A DNA stretch of 37,366 nt from assembly GCA_963738445.1 (NCBI GenBank), contig CAVTWS010000014.1:1-37366 (forward strand). Reading direction: 5' to 3'. Positions 1 to 8,446 of this stretch are shown in pieces. The number at the start of each line of letters is the position of its first letter. Within the stretch, counting starts at the first letter, position 1. The notes below the pieces were generated by a model that was given only the letters and a program-made list of their open reading frames with translations, was not told where the DNA came from and ran no database searches. This DNA comes from CAVTWS01 sp963738445. Its GTDB lineage: Bacteria > Actinomycetota > Acidimicrobiia > Acidimicrobiales > SHLQ01. A program made the position numbers and the translations under genes.

Positions 1-2
1 AG

Positions 3-473
3 CACACGATGGACGATTTCAACCGGCTCTTCGCGGTGAACGTCGGGGGCGTGTTCCTCGGCTCGAAACATGCGGTGCTGCGGTTCCGGGAGCAGGAGAG
101 CGCCGGGGTGATCCTCAACACCGGTTCGGTCGCCGGCCTTGTGGCCTGGGGCGGTTCGGTCTACGGCGCCACCAAGGGGGCGGTCCACCAGCTCACCCGC
201 GCCACGGCGATCGAAGGGGCGCCGTTCGGGATCCGGGCCAACGCCATCTGCCCGGCCGGCATGCCGTACACGAACTTCGCCGCCGCCGGTGGCCTCGACG
301 CCCAGGGCGACATGCTGGAACAGGTCGCCCAGAGCGTCGGCTCCATGCACCCCCTCGGCCGGCCCATCCTGGCCGAGGACTGCGCCGAGATCGCCACGTT
401 CCTCGTCTCGGACCGAGCGGCCAACATCACCGGGATCATGGTTCCCGTCGACGGCGGGTACACGGCCCGATGA
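3..473 (+). CDS. SDR family oxidoreductase (5' partial)
   Basis: C-terminal two thirds of a classical short-chain dehydrogenase/reductase, an NAD(P)-dependent alcohol/ketone oxidoreductase. The reading frame is open to the window edge, so the cofactor-binding N-terminus (TGxxxGxG) lies outside. Visible are the FAVNVGGVFLG helix, the catalytic serine strand (NTGSVAG), the catalytic Tyr/Lys (SVYGATKGA), the IRANAICPAG strand and the C-terminal MVPVDGGY typical of the family. The stop TGA (471-473) overlaps a possible ATG at 470 of the next gene (ATGA), so it is probably translationally coupled to the P450. Substrate unknown; cluster context suggests an alcohol of a lipid or terpenoid substrate. 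Confidence 0.9.
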   Translation, partial: HTMDDFNRLFAVNVGGVFLGSKHAVLRFREQESAGVILNTGSVAGLVAWGGSVYGATKGAVHQLTRATAIEGAPFGIRANAICPAGMPYTNFAAAGGLDAQGDMLEQVAQSVGSMHPLGRPILAEDCAEIATFLVSDRAANITGIMVPVDGGYTAR

Positions 474-1722
474 GCCCGAACCATGGCACCCTTCCCGACC
501 GCGAATCGCTGCGCGCCCTCTTCGACACTCGCTCCGGCGCTCGCCCACTCGGGCATCGATTTCGAGGACGATCCGGCGCCACTGTGGCACCGGCTCCGCG
601 AGACCGGGCCCGTCCACGAGGGCACCGTTCACGAGCTGATGGGGTACACCAAATCGGCCATGTTCCACGGCGTGCCGGACCCCGATCGCCCGCACTACTC
701 GGTGTTCAGCCACGCCGGGTGCGACGCCGCGTACCGCGACGAGGCCACGTTCGCCTCGTCGCCCGATGCGGTCGAGGCCGGGCTCGACGCCGTCGGCTAC
801 GAGTCGAGCCTGCTGATGATGGGCGGCACCAAACATCGCCGCTATCGCGGCCTGGTGCAGCCGTCGTTCGTGCCAGCCAAGGCGCAATGGTGGATCACCA
901 ACTGGATCGAGCAGACCGTCCACGCCCTGATCGACAACTTCGTCGACAGCGGCCGGGCCGAGCTCAACGTCGACTTCTGCGCCGCCATCCCGATCCTCAC
1001 CATCACCGGCAGCTTCGGCGTGCCCGTCGACCAGGCGCTCGAGATCCGCCACGCCACCGCCAACCCCATGAAGGTGGTCGAGGCCCTGGCTCCGATCGTC
1101 GCCGCCCGACGTGAGACGCCGAGGACGACCTCGTCAGCGTGCTTGTCGCAGGCCGAGCTCACCGATGAGAACGGCGAGAAACATCACCTGTCGGACCCCG
1201 AGATCTACTCGTTCGGAGTCCTGCTGCTGGGCGCCGGATCCGGCACGACCTGGAAGCAGATGGGCATCCTGCTCGTTGCGCTCCTCGAGCGGCCCGAGCT
1301 CCTGGAGGCGATCCGGGCCGACCGGTCCCTGGTGCGACCCGCCATCGAGGAGATCATGCGCTGGATGCCGACCGACCCCATGTTCTCCCGCTGGATCACC
1401 CGTGACATCGAGCTCGGCGGCACCGCGATCCCCAAGGGCTCGGTGCTGCACCTGTGCATCGGCGCGGCCAACCGCGATCCTGCCCGCTGGGACGATCCCG
1501 ACACGTTCGACATCACCCGCCCGCTGAAGCCGTCGCTCGGGTTCGGCAGCGGCGCCCACGTGTGCCTCGGCATGCACGTGGCGCGAGCCGAGATGAGCGT
1601 CGGTGTCAACGCCCTGCTCGACCGGCTGCCCAACCTCCGTCTCGACCCCGAGGCCGAGCCCCCGCGCTACATCGGCATGTACGAGCGGGGCACGACCGAG
1701 ATCCCTGTGGTGTTCGGGTATG
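470..1722 (+). CDS. Cytochrome P450, frameshifted
   Basis: Bacterial class I cytochrome P450 (monooxygenase using ferredoxin electrons). Most of it reads in the frame of position 483: K-helix ExxR (EEIMRW), heme loop FGSGAHVCLG with the Cys thiolate, ending near EIPVVFG. Two places need frame changes. Near 526 the better N-terminus (MSPNHGTLPDRESLRALFD, from ATG 470) must join the TLAPALAHSGIDFED frame. At about 1115-1150 the expected EDDLVSVLV is read in another frame between two compensating indels. No stop follows the normal C-terminus in this frame, which stays open to 2357, so the stop may also be lost. The I-helix reads GAGSGTTW, with Gly in place of the usual acidic residue. Either a decaying gene or a sequence with indel errors. 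The start could instead be ATG 483. Confidence 0.8.
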
Positions 1723-2716
1723 GCCGAATCTGCGGTGGGGGTGGAGACGGCGATTCCAGGCGGGGAGACCGAGACCGAACTGGGGCCGGACGGCACCGAC
1801 GATGCCGTGGTCAGCGAGGTCGGCGAGGTCGTCGAGGTCGGCTGGCCGGCGCGTGCCGCCGCTCGGGCCGGGGTGGACGAGCGCCCGCGCCGGCGGACCT
1901 CGGAGCCGGCGCGCCTCATCGTCGAGGCGGCGCAGCGTCTGGTCAGCGAGAAGGGATCTTCCTTCACCATCCAGGGGCTGGCCCGCGAGGCGGGCTTCTC
2001 CCTCCAAACCTTCTACCGGTACTTCGCCGGCAAGGAGGAGCTGCTCCTCGCCGTCATCGAGCAACGGATCGCCGATGCGTGCGTCGAGTTCGAGACACAC
2101 GGCCGAACGTTTTCCCGATCCGATCAGTCGTCTGCGGTTCTATGTCACCAGCACCTTGGACAACCTGGATGATCCCGCGAGCCTGCCGTGGCGTCGCTTC
2201 GTCACCTCTCAGCACTACGGGCTCCAGGAGATCTATCCCGACGAGATGGCCCGAGCGACCGGTGCGTTTCAGGAGCTCCTGGTGCCCGAGATCGAGGCCG
2301 CCGTCGCCGACGGCCTTCTCGCCCCGGGTGACATCCAGCGGAGCGCCTGGTTCGTGAACCAGCTGGTCATGGCGACCTTCCACCACTACTCGTTCGCCGA
2401 GGACGGCCGTCCACCGGCGGATCTCGGCGACCAGCTGTGGAACTTCTGCTACCAGGCCCTCGGCGGCCCGGGTCCCGCCGGGACCAGCACGACCGAGACC
2501 AGCTCGGCCGAGACCAGCTCGACCGAGAGCATCAAGTCGGGCCTGACGGCCGCGACCCGCTGGGCGACGGGGATGGTCCGAGGCTACGCCGCTGAGGCCG
2601 CGGCGTGCTCGCGCAACGCCGGCACGGCCTCGCCGAGCAGGCGATCGACGACGGGACGAGGATCGGCACCGACGGTCGCCGGGCTGAACACGAAGTGGCG
2701 GGCCCCGGCGTCGTAG
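1720..2716 (+). CDS. TetR-family transcriptional regulator, frameshifted
   Basis: TetR/AcrR-type repressor. The first part (ATG 1720) has a disordered acidic leader of about 60 residues, then the helix-turn-helix: ARLIVEAAQRLVSEKG, FTIQGLAREAGFS, LQTFYRYFAGKEELL. The frame ends at 2172, but the ligand-binding domain (RLRFYVTSTLDNLDD, then ALLVPEIEAAVADG-like helices and FVNQLVMATFHHY) continues in the next frame. The switch is at a TTTTCCC run near 2111-2117, where one T fewer restores a continuous protein. The tail after about residue 255 is low complexity (Thr/Ser/Glu repeats) and overlaps the convergent LLM gene end, so the true stop may lie near 2500. It probably regulates the P450/SDR or the facing CoA-transferase genes. 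Confidence 0.75.
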
Positions 2717-3525
2717 AACGCCGCCAGCTTGGCGGCCACCTCGGCGGCGGTACCGGCGGCGGCAACGCTGTCGACCATGGGGCGGAAGTCCTGGTCGTAG
2801 GTGCCGCCCATCGTGCGCGCCGCCTGCTCCCGGGCCGACTCGCCGTCGGGGTCGATGTTGACGAAGACCCACACGTACCAGCCGAAGTCGACCAGATCAC
2901 GTCCCTCGGTCTCGGCGGTGGCCCGCACGACGTCGACCGAGGCGGCGTAGCGGCGCGGTGAATACAGGTAGGGGAACCAGCCGTCGCCCAACGTGGCGGC
3001 CCGGCGCATGGCCGCTTCTGAACGGCCGGCGACCACGATCGGCGGGCCACCGGGTTGAGCGGGAGCGGGGTGGATGCGCACGTCCTCCATGGCGTAGTAG
3101 CGGCCCTCGTGGGTGATCTCCTCGCCGCTCCAGAGCCGACGGATGAGGGGGATCGCCTCGTTCGTGCGCCGGCCCCGCTCGTTCACGGGTATCCGGCAGG
3201 CCCGGAACTCCTGGGGGTACTCGCCGCCCACACCGATGCCCAGGATGAGGCGCCCACCGGTGGCCCGATCGAGGTCGGCGGTCTGCTTGGCCACGATCGC
3301 CGGCGGGTAAAGGGGCAGGAGGAGGATCGACGTGCCGATGCGGACCCGCTCGGTCAGCGCGGCGAGGCGGGCCAGGCCCACCATCGCCTCCGGCGACGGG
3401 TTGCGGGAGGCGACGTGGCCACCGACCCACAGGGAGTCGATCGGCAAGGCCTCCAGTTCGGCGACGGACCCGCTCCCGCCGCCGTCGACCAGGCCGATCT
3501 GGATCTCGTCGGTGCGGTGGGGCAT
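2584..3525 (-). CDS. LLM-class (F420-type) oxidoreductase
   Basis: Luciferase-like monooxygenase fold, about 313 residues, in the range for F420-dependent LLM enzymes. Seen are the N-terminal ELEALPIDSLWVGGHV strand, the conserved ERVRIGTSILLLPLYPP, the TGGRLILGIGVGGEYPQEF motif binding the deazaflavin/flavin phosphate, IRRLWSGEEITHEGRYY, and PIVVAGRSEAAMRRAATLGDGWFPYLYSP. Such enzymes transfer hydride or oxygenate with F420H2 or FMNH2. The start ATG (3525-3523) overlaps the stop of the upstream CoA-transferase gene as TGATG, so the two are translationally coupled. It likely acts on the acyl-CoA product or its precursor; substrate unknown. Confidence 0.88.
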   Translation of the reverse strand: MPHRTDEIQIGLVDGGGSGSVAELEALPIDSLWVGGHVASRNPSPEAMVGLARLAALTERVRIGTSILLLPLYPPAIVAKQTADLDRATGGRLILGIGVGGEYPQEFRACRIPVNERGRRTNEAIPLIRRLWSGEEITHEGRYYAMEDVRIHPAPAQPGGPPIVVAGRSEAAMRRAATLGDGWFPYLYSPRRYAASVDVVRATAETEGRDLVDFGWYVWVFVNIDPDGESAREQAARTMGGTYDQDFRPMVDSVAAAGTAAEVAAKLAAFYDAGARHFVFSPATVGADPRPVVDRLLGEAVPALREHAAASAA

Positions 3526-5877
3526 CAGGTGAGGACCTCCGTGAGTTGGTCGATGTCGGTGGGCGAGAGACCGAGGATGTCGCTCAAGACGTAGCCGTTG
3601 TCCTGGCCCATCAACGGGCCGGGCCGGGTGACACCGCACTCGAGGTCCGAGAACAACCATGGGGCCCGCATGACCCGCGTCGGCCCGATCACGGGATGCT
3701 CGATGGCGACGAAGACCCCGCGGGCGGCCAGGTGGGGATCGGCGGCGAGGGCCTCGTTGGTCATGACCTCGGTGGCCGGGACGCCCGCTTCCTGCAGGAT
3801 CTCGAACTCGTCGCGGGCGGGCCGGTGCCTCATCCACCCGACGACCGCGGCGTCGATCGCCGCGGCCGCGGCGCGCCGACTCACCGATGTCGGGTAGGTG
3901 CCGGCCCACTCGGATCGGCCGAGAACGGAGCAGAGGGACGACCACTCTGCTTCGACGCCGATGGCGACGGCGACCCACTGATTGTCCCCTGCTGGGTAGA
4001 CGCCGTGGGGCGCCATCTCCCGGTGACCGTTGCCGACCCGGGGCTCCCAGGGCGCGCCGATCACGTGGGCGAGGAGCGCGTCGGGCGCGCTGGCGATCAC
4101 GACCTCCCGCGACGCGACATCGACGTGTTGGCCCTCGCCCGTCCTCGCCCGGTGGAGGAGCGCGGCGAGGACGGCGACGGCCAGGGCGTTGGCGCTGCGG
4201 TAGTCGGTCGACTCGCCAACCTCCGTCGGCGGACCGTCGGCGTAGCCGGTCTGATGCGACAGGCCACCGGTGGCGCCGAAGATGCTGGCCAGACCCGCAG
4301 CCATGGCATCGGGTCCGGTCGACCCGTTGGCCGACGACGACACGACGATCAACCCGGGGTGCCGCTCGAGCAACGACACCGGGTCGAGGCCGAACCGGGC
4401 CATGACGCCGGGACGGAAGTTGTCGATCACCACATCGGCCGTGGCCACGAGTCGGTGGGCGAGGTCGCGTCCTTCGGTGCTGGTCATGTCGACCTGGAAG
4501 GAGCGCTTGCCGAGGTTCAGCTCGTTGAAGTTGGGTGACCGGTCGATGCCGCCGTAGTCGGCGAGGAACCCGCGCCGCGCCGGATCGGGCCGGCGGGTCG
4601 ACTCGACCTTGATCACCTCGGCGCCCAACAGCCCCAGCAGGAGTGTGGCGTAGGGCCCAGCCGCGGCCCAGGTGAAGTCGACGATCCGAACGCCGTCGAG
4701 CCCCCGACCGGCAGACAGCGCAAGCTTCTCGATCGCGGGTGAGGGAAACCCGTCGGCCGAGCCGAGTTCCGGCGCCGGGCGGAGGACGACGGGTGTGGCC
4801 GACATCCGGTACGGGACCCCGGGAGTCTGAGGCGGCCGCCTCGTCCATCGTCGATCTCCTGCCAGAACCGCGGTGGGTGAGCTGGTCCGACGCCAGCAGG
4901 TCAGGCGGCTCGGCGTAGGCGCCGACCGGGCAGCCGAGCGCGGCGAGGATGCCGACGGCGTCGTCTTTGGCTCGGGCCCGGCACCACGTCGCCAGGGCGG
5001 CGCCGGTGGCCGCGGGGTCGGCGGCACGCGACTCGGTGGTGGCGAAGCGGCTGTCGCCGAGCTCACCGGCATGGTCCGATGCCGCCAGGGCGTCGAGTTG
5101 GCGGTCGGTCATGCCGACGAGCTGGATCCAACCGTCGCGACACGCCATCATCCCGGTGAAGCCGTAGCGGTTCCCCTCCCGGCCGAGCGTCACCCCGTCG
5201 TTGGTGAAGCGGCTGAGCCGGGTGCGGTTGAGCGTCAGCTGCGACTCCTGCCCCGACACGTCGATCCGCTGGCCTCGACCCGTGCGTAGGCGGTCGTAGC
5301 AGGCGGCGAGGATGGCGACGGCGGCGTTCCAGCCCGTGTCGTAGGAGGCGATGTCGCCGCCGATCTGGATGGGCGGTCGGTCAGGAAAGAGCTTCCACCC
5401 CAACCCGCTGGGCAGGATCGAACCCTCACCGCCGGAGTGGAACTCGATCAGATGAAGGGCCCGGTAGTGCTGGTACGGACCGCTCGACCCGAACGGTCGG
5501 ATGACGGCCAGCGAGCAGGAGTCGGGGAGCGGGCCGAGGCTGTCGAGCACCTTCTGAGGACGATCCGTGATGACGACGTCGGCCTCGGCGACGAGCCGAC
5601 GAAGTGGCGCGGCTCCCTCGGGTCCGTCGTCGACCACGACGCTCGACTTGCCCGTGTTCAGATAGGTGAAACGGGCGCTCGGCTCGCCGGCTCCGGCCCC
5701 GGGCTGCCGTGGACCCTGCCGGCGGCCGGGATGACCATCCGGGGGCTCCACGACGACCACATCGGCTCCGAGATCCGACAGCACCTTCGCGCAGAACGCG
5801 GGGGCGACGCCGTCGGCGAGCTCGACGACTGCGCCACCCGACCAGGGCGAGGCCCGTCCCGAGGTCCATCGCCGCAC
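3525..5877 (-). CDS. Tandem CaiB/BaiF (family III) CoA-transferase, frameshifted
   Basis: Two complete CaiB/BaiF domains in one gene, about 784 residues when frames are joined, a size known for tandem family III CoA-transferases in actinobacteria. Domain 1 (about 5877-4870): VVELADGVAPAFCAKVLSDLGADVVVVEPP, the GGDIASYD region with the candidate catalytic Asp, and RTGRGQRIDVS. Domain 2 (about 4800-3525): VRIVDFTWAAAGPYATLLLGLLGAEVIKVES, ESTDY, RTGEGQHVDVA. Between them the linker WQEIDDGRGGRLRLPG is readable only in the third frame. Two one-base losses in short homopolymers (TT near 4873, GGGG near 4820) explain this. GTG at 5877 keeps domain 1 in frame; ATG 5869 would need another shift. It probably activates or racemises a branched carboxylic acid as CoA thioester. 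Confidence 0.8.
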
Positions 5878-6003
5878 CCTAGACCGAACGTCGGCACGAA
5901 CTGGTCCGGAAATTCCCGGTCGCGGTGGCTGCGACTGGCCGAGCACCGCTGGTCGCTCGACGCTGCGGCGCGTTCGGCGGTTGCCGGTGAACTCGCCTCG
6001 ACG

Positions 6004-6016
6004 GTACGATTCGTAC
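6004..6016 (+). promoter_or_regulatory. Leaderless promoter with palindrome upstream of decayed antitoxin
   Basis: GTACGATTCGTAC is a palindrome with 6-bp arms around one central T. It contains a -10 box TACGAT (6005-6010) that ends six bases before ATG 6017, the spacing of a leaderless transcript. An operator overlapping the -10 box is typical of antitoxin autoregulation. The site looks intact although the gene is not. Confidence 0.5.
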
Positions 6017-6331
6017 ATGAACGAAGTCGCAGCTGAGTGAAGCCCGCAACCGGCTGGCCGAGGTGATCGAGGGGTCGTGCCGTCGCTGCGGAGAAACACG
6101 ATCTCGGTCACTCGTCGTGGCCGGCGAGTGCGGCGATCGTGATCGGCGATCCCGACCACGTCGCGTCGACCGTCGTCGTCGAACGGCCACGAACGACGTC
6201 GACGATCTGCGGGAGCTGGACGCCGCCAGGGCGGCGGCGACTACGTCCCATGGGACGACGTGAAAGAGCTGCTGGGACCGACGAGCGAACACGGTACATC
6301 AGCACGGGAGGTAGACACGCCGAGCCATTGA
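6017..6331 (+). pseudogene. Phd/YefM-type antitoxin remnant
   Basis: Pieces of a type II antitoxin can be read in order but in three frames: SQLSEARNRLAEVIE just after the ATG, SVTRRGR in the middle, ASAAIVIGDPDH, then DDLRELDAARAA and DYVPWDDVKELLG to the stop at 6331. That order and spacing match the Phd/YefM fold followed by a toxin-binding tail. The frame from ATG 6017 stops after seven codons, so no full antitoxin is made. No toxin gene (RelE/ParE or PIN) is recognisable downstream. The gene is either a relic of a lost toxin-antitoxin module or badly affected by indels. Confidence 0.65.
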
Positions 6332-6945
6332 CATCGGCATCGACCCAAGATCCGCAGGAGGTCCGCGGAGTTCCGATGGCTGACGCGCAGGAAGAACAGC
6401 TGGGGCGACGATCTGACGTCCTGGCGGAGTCGATACCTCGGCCCCCAGCCGTCGCACCATGCCGACAGGAGCCGAGACTTCCGGTATGGGGGGTTGCGGC
6501 TCGACCGACGTGTGGAGCTCTCTCGACTGCCGGTATCTCCTACGCCTAGGTGCCCGTCGTGGACGGGACCAAACGATCTGCCGAGATCCACGCTATCAGG
6601 TGCAGGGCTGTGACTGCGAATCCGAAGTCCGCTGTGACGGGCGTGCACAACTTGCGGACCAGGATAATAACGGGATCGGCGAGGCCTCGTCGACTACGCA
6701 GAGCTTGTACGAAGTCTTCGATGCTGGCCTGGTCTGGATTCAGCAGGTCGTGACGAGTCGGCCATCGACCGCGAGACGTCTGGTATACGGGAGCCGCTGA
6801 GGCGAGAAACCAGGGTCAGATGCGCCGGCGCGCGGCAGCGGCACGCCGTCCTGGATCGCGAAATGGCGTTCTGATCGCATTTCCGGTCCGCGAATGGTGC
6901 TTGCTACAGTGCCGGGGCAACGAGACACACGACCGAGGTGCGCGC
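6332..6945. other. Gene-poor patch, lower GC
   Basis: No convincing gene. By eye it is less GC-rich than its surroundings, with AT-containing stretches around 6660-6680. The longest suggestive reading is on the minus strand, about 6750 down to 6557, without an ATG, containing LLNPDQASIEDFVQALRSRR; I recognise no family. A possible -10 box TACAGT (6905-6910) upstream of the aldehyde dehydrogenase gene has no good -35. The patch may be a scar from lost mobile or toxin-antitoxin DNA. Confidence 0.4.
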
Positions 6946-8421
6946 GTGACCGACCAACTCATCGACGGGAAGCGGTCGTACATCGACGGCCGCTGGGTGG
7001 TTCCGGCGGAGACCTTCCCGGTGATGAGCCCGGCGGACGAATCGCACGTGGCCGACGCCGCCATCACGTCGCTGTCCGACATCGACCTCGCCATCGCCGG
7101 CGCCCGCCGCTCCTTCGACGACGGCGACTGGGCCGAGCTCCCGGCCGCCGAGCGGGCCCGTCGCCTTCACCTCCTCCTCGACCATGTCGAGTCGCGGCGG
7201 GAGCCGCTCGTGGCCACGATGATGGCCGAGGCCGGGCAGTTGAAGGCCTTCGTCGAGAGCGCCCAGATGGGCATGGGCCTGGCACTCGGTCGCAGCACGA
7301 TCGATCTCTACCTGAACCTGCCCACCGAGGAGCAGAACCCCGTCCCGATCGATGAGCTTGTGCGCGCCCGGGTGGCGCTCAGCGTCCGCCGGTATGAACC
7401 GATCGGCGTGGTGTCGGCGATCACCCCGTACAACGCGGCCGTGGTCATGGCGTTCCAGAAGCTGGTCCCGGCGCTGATGGCCGGCAACTCGGTCATCCTC
7501 CGGCCGAGTCCCCTGACGCCGTTGTCGTCGCTCGTGTTCGCCGAGGCCGCCGAAGCTGCTGGCCTCCCCGCAGGAGTGCTGAACGTGATCACCGAGGCCG
7601 GCCCCGAGGGCGCGGCTCTGCTCAGCACCGATCCTCGCATCGACATGGTGTCGTTCACCGGATCCACCGCAGTCGGCCGGTTGATCCTGGCCCAGGCCGC
7701 GCCCACGGTGAAGCGGGTGGCCCTCGAGCTCGGCGGCAAGTCCGCCCAGATCTACCTCGACGATGCCGTCGGTCGGGCCCCTCTCGGTGGCATGGCGGTC
7801 GTCGCCATGACCTGCGGCCAGGCGTGCGTGGCCGCCACCCGCATGTTCGTACCCAACGAGCGCAAGGCCGAGGTGGTGCAATCGGTGTCGGCGGCGTTCG
7901 CCCACCTCAAGGTGGGCCTGCCGGCCGATCCCACGGCGATGATCGGCCCGCTCATCAACGCGGCGGCGCAGGAGCGCTGCGAGAAGTACGTGGCGCTGGC
8001 CCAGGAGCACGGCGGCACCGTGGCCTTCGGAGGCTCCCGCCCGGCCGGCTTCGAGAAGGGCTACTGGTTCGAACCGACGGTGCTCGACCTGCCCGACAAC
8101 CAGAATCCGGCGGCGCAGGACGAGATCTTCGGTCCGGTGCTCGGCATCATCGGCTACGACGACATCGATCACGCCGTTCAGATGGCCAACGACACCATCT
8201 ACGGCTTGTCCGCTCAGGTGTACGGCGCCGATACCGCCGCCGCGACCGCGGTGGCGCGACGGCTCCGCTCCGGGGCCGTCCAGGTCAACACCTCGGTGTT
8301 CAGTGCCGGCGCCGCCGGCGGTGGATACAAGCAGAGCGGTCTCGGCCGCGAGCGCGGTGTCGAAGGCATCCGCGAGTTCCAGGAAGTGAAGCACATCGCC
8401 ATCGGCGAGCTCCCTCGCTGA
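6946..8421 (+). CDS. NAD(P)-dependent aldehyde dehydrogenase
   Basis: Aldehyde dehydrogenase superfamily, 491 residues from GTG 6946, the family's usual length. It oxidises an aldehyde to a carboxylate with NAD(P)+. Visible are the catalytic general base Glu261 in ELGGK, the nucleophile Cys294 in GQAC, the NAD-binding FTGSTAVGR, the PYNAAVVMAFQKLVPALMAGNSVI core and the C-terminal PFGG-equivalent region GGGYKQSGLGRERG. GTG 6946 is chosen because DQLIDGKRSYIDGRWV is the normal N-terminus and GAGG (6935-6938) is a suitable ribosome site. Upstream in-frame starts would add non-homologous Arg-rich sequence. It is followed by an amidohydrolase, an SDR and an MDMPI-like gene on the same strand, probably one catabolic operon. 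Confidence 0.93.
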   Translation: MTDQLIDGKRSYIDGRWVVPAETFPVMSPADESHVADAAITSLSDIDLAIAGARRSFDDGDWAELPAAERARRLHLLLDHVESRREPLVATMMAEAGQLKAFVESAQMGMGLALGRSTIDLYLNLPTEEQNPVPIDELVRARVALSVRRYEPIGVVSAITPYNAAVVMAFQKLVPALMAGNSVILRPSPLTPLSSLVFAEAAEAAGLPAGVLNVITEAGPEGAALLSTDPRIDMVSFTGSTAVGRLILAQAAPTVKRVALELGGKSAQIYLDDAVGRAPLGGMAVVAMTCGQACVAATRMFVPNERKAEVVQSVSAAFAHLKVGLPADPTAMIGPLINAAAQERCEKYVALAQEHGGTVAFGGSRPAGFEKGYWFEPTVLDLPDNQNPAAQDEIFGPVLGIIGYDDIDHAVQMANDTIYGLSAQVYGADTAAATAVARRLRSGAVQVNTSVFSAGAAGGGYKQSGLGRERGVEGIREFQEVKHIAIGELPR

Positions 8422-8436
8422 CCGCACGACCGTCCC

Positions 8437-8442
8437 AGGAGG
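8437..8442 (+). promoter_or_regulatory. Strong Shine-Dalgarno of the amidohydrolase gene
   Basis: AGGAGG four bases before ATG 8447. It is a perfect anti-16S match and fixes the start. Confidence 0.7.
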
Positions 8443-8446
8443 CGTC

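Noticed and set aside
2584..6159. One 1191-residue protein covering the CoA-transferase and LLM regions on the minus strand
   Set aside because: The middle third reads as Arg-rich out-of-frame sequence, while two conserved CoA-transferase domain parts lie in other frames. It is an accidental bridge caused by frameshifts.
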